The position numbers and the translations under genes were made by a program. Source: CAG-826 sp964546565 (GTDB taxonomy: Bacteria > Bacillota_I > Bacilli_A > RFN20 > CAG-826). Taken from it: DNA of 17,959 nt. The notes beneath the pieces were generated by a model that was given only the letters and a program-made list of their open reading frames with translations, was not told where the DNA came from and ran no database searches. Location: contig CAZJKC010000035.1 of assembly GCA_964546565.1 (NCBI GenBank), forward strand, positions 1 through 17,959, read 5' to 3'. This document shows, in pieces, positions 15,738 through 17,959 of this stretch; positions within the stretch are counted from its first letter, which is position 1, and each line of letters starts with the position of its first letter.

Positions 15738-16745
15738 ATGAATAGAAAGATGTTTTTTATATCACTTTTATCCATCTTTTGTTTTGTTAAAAATCCGGCT
15801 GTTGTCGATGCTTTAGCTTTAATACCAGGCGGCGATAATATCGGTATTGAAATTAAACCAGATGGATTATTAATATCGGGAACTTACGATATTAAAGATG
15901 GAAAGAGTTATTATAATCCTTCCCGCGATAGCGACATAAAACGAGGAGATTTATTATATGAAATAAATAACAATCATATTTCTTCTTTAGAAGATTTTGC
16001 GAAAGTTTTTAACGATTTAGCGCTTAAAAATGATGAAATAAGTATCTCCGTAAAGAGAAATGATCGGAATTTAAAAAGAAAGCTTCGTATTATAAAAGAA
16101 GAAAATCGTTATCGCACGGGACTATATATTAAAGAACGATTATTAGGAATTGGAACAGTATCTTTTTATGATCCGATCAATAAAACATTTGGATCATTAG
16201 GTCACGCGATTGTCGATAGCGATTCTGGAGCCCTTTTAGAAGTTAAATCAGGCACTATCTATCAATCGAAAGTAACAGGCATTAATAAGTCAACAAATGG
16301 CCATCCTGGTGCTAAAATTGCGACTTTTGATGAAAACAGTCCATTAGGCACTATTCTTGAAAATACCACCATAGGAATTTATGGTAAATATGAAGAATTA
16401 ACCTTTGAACGTGCCGCTATCGAGATGGCTTATCACGATGAAGTAAAGATTGGCCAAGCCGAGATCTATACTGTTATAAAAGGAAACGAAATTAAAAAGT
16501 ACAACATTGAAATAACTAATCTTATACGTCAATCAGCAAGTGAGCAAAAAGGAATAACTTTTAAAATAACTGACGAAGATCTTTTAAAAGAAACCGGAGG
16601 CGTAATTGCCGGAATGTCCGGAAGTCCTATTATTCAAGATAATAAACTTGTCGGCGCTGTCACCCATGTTTTAATTGATAAGGTCCAATATGGATATGGT
16701 ATTTATATGGAATGGATGTGGCAAGAGGCATTAAAACTAGTTTAA
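15738..16745 (+). CDS. spoIVB: SpoIVB, forespore signalling serine protease (peptidase S55)
   Basis: In sporulation SpoIVB is secreted from the forespore and cleaves SpoIVFA, which releases the SpoIVFB protease to activate sigma-K in the mother cell. The protein starts with a basic, then hydrophobic segment (4-28) that acts as signal or anchor. A PDZ domain follows (about 45-115; SDIKRGDLLYEINNNHISS). The S55 domain includes GSLGHAIVDSDSGALL (152-167, candidate catalytic His156), NGHPGAKIATF, and GMSGSPIIQDNKLVGAVTHV (292-311) with the catalytic serine. At 335 residues it is shorter than B. subtilis SpoIVB (about 425). RBS AAAGGAG. AATACTA (15712-15718) resembles a sigma-G -10 (CATACTA), but no convincing -35 is seen. 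Its place between recN and spo0A is the standard one. Confidence 0.93.
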   Translation: MNRKMFFISLLSIFCFVKNPAVVDALALIPGGDNIGIEIKPDGLLISGTYDIKDGKSYYNPSRDSDIKRGDLLYEINNNHISSLEDFAKVFNDLALKNDEISISVKRNDRNLKRKLRIIKEENRYRTGLYIKERLLGIGTVSFYDPINKTFGSLGHAIVDSDSGALLEVKSGTIYQSKVTGINKSTNGHPGAKIATFDENSPLGTILENTTIGIYGKYEELTFERAAIEMAYHDEVKIGQAEIYTVIKGNEIKKYNIEITNLIRQSASEQKGITFKITDEDLLKETGGVIAGMSGSPIIQDNKLVGAVTHVLIDKVQYGYGIYMEWMWQEALKLV

Positions 16746-16767
16746 AATAGCAAAAAAAGACAAAATT

Positions 16768-16785
16768 AATGTCAAAAAAGACATT
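16768..16785. repeat. Inverted repeat AATGTC-N6-GACATT between spoIVB and spo0A
   Basis: A perfect 6-bp inverted repeat with an A6 spacer. The left arm plus spacer reads TGTCAAA (16770-16776), one mismatch from the 0A-box core TGTCGAA. It could be a protein-binding site for the spo0A promoter; in this AT-rich stretch chance is also possible. Confidence 0.4.
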
Positions 16786-16848
16786 TCAAAGCCAAAAAAT
16801 CAATAAATAGACAAAACTTAACTTTTTTTCCACCATTCGACTTTTTCC

Positions 16849-16869
16849 AACAATGACCATTGTTATAAT
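16849..16869 (+). promoter_or_regulatory. spo0A promoter -10 with adjacent operator-like palindrome
   Basis: TGTTATAAT (16861-16869) is an extended -10 element, 31 bases before the spo0A start. A perfect 7-bp inverted repeat, AACAATG (16849-16855) / CATTGTT (16858-16864) with a two-base spacer, fills the -35/-10 spacer and touches the -10. No good -35 is present. TTCGACT (16836-16842) upstream is one mismatch from the 0A-box core. The layout suggests a regulated promoter, perhaps with autoregulation. Confidence 0.5.
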
Positions 16870-16900
16870 TTGAAAGAAAAAAAGAAAAAGGAGAAATTAA

Positions 16901-17668
16901 ATGGAAAAATGGAAGATATTTGTTGTCGATGACAACCCTGATGTTGTTAATTTGTTAACTTCAATTATCAGTATGCAGTCCAATATGTATGTTGTTGATA
17001 CCGCTACAAACGGTGAAGAAGCATGGCAAAAAATCGCCTTACATGGATCAATTGATCTATTAATAACCGATTTAATAATGCCTAAAATTGATGGCTTTAA
17101 TTTGCTTAAGAAAATAAAAGAGAAGAGCCAATATCAAAATATGCGCATTATCGCTATGAGTGCAATGGTAAACGAAAGAATTCTCAAGATGGTATCAAGC
17201 TTTGGAAGTGAAATGTTTTTGATTAAACCTTTTACTTCATCAACTTTATTAGAAACTATCAAAACAGTTATGATGAACCGCAATCTTAATGATAATAATA
17301 GTAATGATGATTTAGAAGATCGTATTACTAATATTCTTCATGAAGTAGGTATTCCTGCTCATATTAAAGGATATACATATTTAAGAACGGGTATTATGCA
17401 AACTTATGGTAATCCAGATTATATTGGAAGAATAACAAAAGTCTTATATCCAGAAATTGCGAAAAAATATAAAACGACAGGATCTCGAGTTGAAAGAGCC
17501 ATTCGTCACGCCATCGAAGTAGCTTGGACACGCGGCAATATTGACACAATTGATGATATATTTGGCTATACTATATCAGCAAGCAAAGCTAAGCCAACCA
17601 ATTCCGAATTTATAGCAATGATTGCTGATTACTTATCCATAAAAAAGAAAAAAACGATTCTTGTATAA
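16901..17668 (+). CDS. spo0A: Spo0A, sporulation master response regulator
   Basis: Phosphorylated Spo0A binds 0A boxes to switch cells into sporulation. The 255 residues give a receiver domain (1-125) with the acidic pair Asp10/Asp11, phosphoacceptor Asp57 in LLITDLIMP, Ser87 and Lys109-Pro110, then a linker (about 126-138, NDNNSNDDLED, Asn/Asp-rich), and the Spo0A C-terminal DNA-binding domain (139-255). The recognition helix region GSRVERAIRHAIEVAWTRGN (194-213) is almost identical to that of B. subtilis, so the same target sequence (TGTCGAA) is expected. RBS AAGGAG at 16888-16893. It follows spoIVB by 155 bases with its own promoter and ends with a terminator at 17783-17814. Confidence 0.97.
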   Translation: MEKWKIFVVDDNPDVVNLLTSIISMQSNMYVVDTATNGEEAWQKIALHGSIDLLITDLIMPKIDGFNLLKKIKEKSQYQNMRIIAMSAMVNERILKMVSSFGSEMFLIKPFTSSTLLETIKTVMMNRNLNDNNSNDDLEDRITNILHEVGIPAHIKGYTYLRTGIMQTYGNPDYIGRITKVLYPEIAKKYKTTGSRVERAIRHAIEVAWTRGNIDTIDDIFGYTISASKAKPTNSEFIAMIADYLSIKKKKTILV

Positions 17669-17691
17669 GAATTATTATCTGCATTTAGTTC

Positions 17692-17738
17692 GAAATATAG
17701 TAGAAGAGAACTATTTAAGTATTTTTGTTCTATATTTC
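17692..17738 (+). repeat. Inverted repeat in the spo0A 3' region
   Basis: GAAATATAG (17692-17700) pairs perfectly with CTATATTTC (17730-17738), and inside it GAAC (17708-17711) can pair with GTTC (17727-17730, sharing one base). No T tract follows, so it is not a normal terminator. It may be an RNA structure in the spo0A 3' UTR. Confidence 0.4.
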
Positions 17739-17780
17739 AATGGACATATTCGTTTCATTTAAAGATAATATTTATAAGTA

Positions 17781-17815
17781 AGAGAGCCGTCAAATCTAAA
17801 TCGGCTCTTTTTTTC
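17781..17815 (+). terminator. Intrinsic terminator after spo0A
   Basis: AGAGCCG (17783-17789) and CGGCTCT (17802-17808) form a GC-containing stem with a 12-base loop, followed by TTTTTT. It closes the nusB-to-spo0A gene cluster. Confidence 0.88.
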
Positions 17816-17959
17816 GCACTTAGACAAAAAATCAAGTGTTTTTTTATTTTTCTTAAAATTTGTTTAAAAATCTCTCGACATAGCATGGGGGGGGGTGAAT
17901 CTTATGTTTTATAAAATTCCTTTTGGTTAATTTCTTTTTTAACCTATTAAAGTAATAAT
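17816..17959 (+). other. Intergenic region with G9 tract and mini-ORF
   Basis: No gene of normal size is seen. Positions 17887-17895 are nine consecutive G, exceptional in this AT-rich window. GGGGTGA at the end of the tract could act as a Shine-Dalgarno sequence for an 8-codon reading frame at 17904-17930 (MFYKIPFG). The end of that frame overlaps a 6-bp hairpin GGTTAA/TTAACC (17925-17930 / 17939-17944). CTCGACA (17874-17880) is one mismatch from the 0A-box core. This is probably the leader of a gene lying outside the window. Confidence 0.35.

Noticed and set aside
1..17959. UGA read as tryptophan (Mycoplasma-type code)
   Set aside because: UGA ends xseA and the sirA-like gene at sensible places, and tryptophans in conserved motifs use TGG.
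1..17959. Mobile elements, CRISPR arrays, tRNA or rRNA genes
   Set aside because: No transposase, regular repeat-spacer array, tRNA cloverleaf or rRNA-like stretch was seen on reading the window.

Overview
The window is about 18 kb of AT-rich, gene-dense DNA with every recognised gene on the + strand. The gene content points to a spore-forming (or recently spore-forming) low-G+C Firmicute of the Bacilli / Erysipelotrichia / gut 'Mollicutes-like' group. It carries Spo0A and SpoIVB, strong AGGAGG ribosome binding sites, a T-box leader on tRNA synthetase genes, and a BspA-type leucine-rich-repeat surface protein typical of gut anaerobes. UGA is used as a stop (xseA, the sirA-like gene), so this is not a Mycoplasma-type code. 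No mobile element, tRNA, rRNA or CRISPR array was seen.

Layout. (1) 1-676: 3' part of a leucine-rich-repeat protein and its terminator. (2) 711-3720: a promoter, a PlsC-like acyltransferase with an altered catalytic motif, and a bifunctional RelA/SpoT (p)ppGpp enzyme. (3) 3758-7161: promoter and T-box riboswitch driving hisS-aspS. The T-box has overlapping Asp (GAC) and His (CAC) specifier codons. HisRS ends in an unusual 34-residue tail in which half the residues are His or Cys. (4) 7206-9649: transketolase, a terminator, then a small gene resembling sirA (Spo0A-induced inhibitor of DnaA), with a match to the Spo0A binding site in front of it; tkt-sirA adjacency is also found in Bacillus. 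(5) 9783-17814: a compact version of the Bacillus yqhY-nusB-xseA-xseB-dxs-recN-spoIVB-spo0A locus, lacking folD, ispA, yqxC and ahrC from their usual places. (6) 17815-17959: intergenic DNA with a run of nine G.

How it fits together. The synthetase operon appears to be controlled by uncharged tRNA, with tRNA-Asp probably the better ligand. relA upstream handles the same amino-acid-starvation signal globally. The right half couples housekeeping functions (transcription antitermination, DNA repair, isoprenoid synthesis) to the sporulation master regulator and the protease that signals from forespore to mother cell. The most unusual features are the metal-ligand-like tail of HisRS together with its dual-codon T-box, the inverted repeats placed on the hisS and spo0A promoters, and the G9 tract at the right edge.
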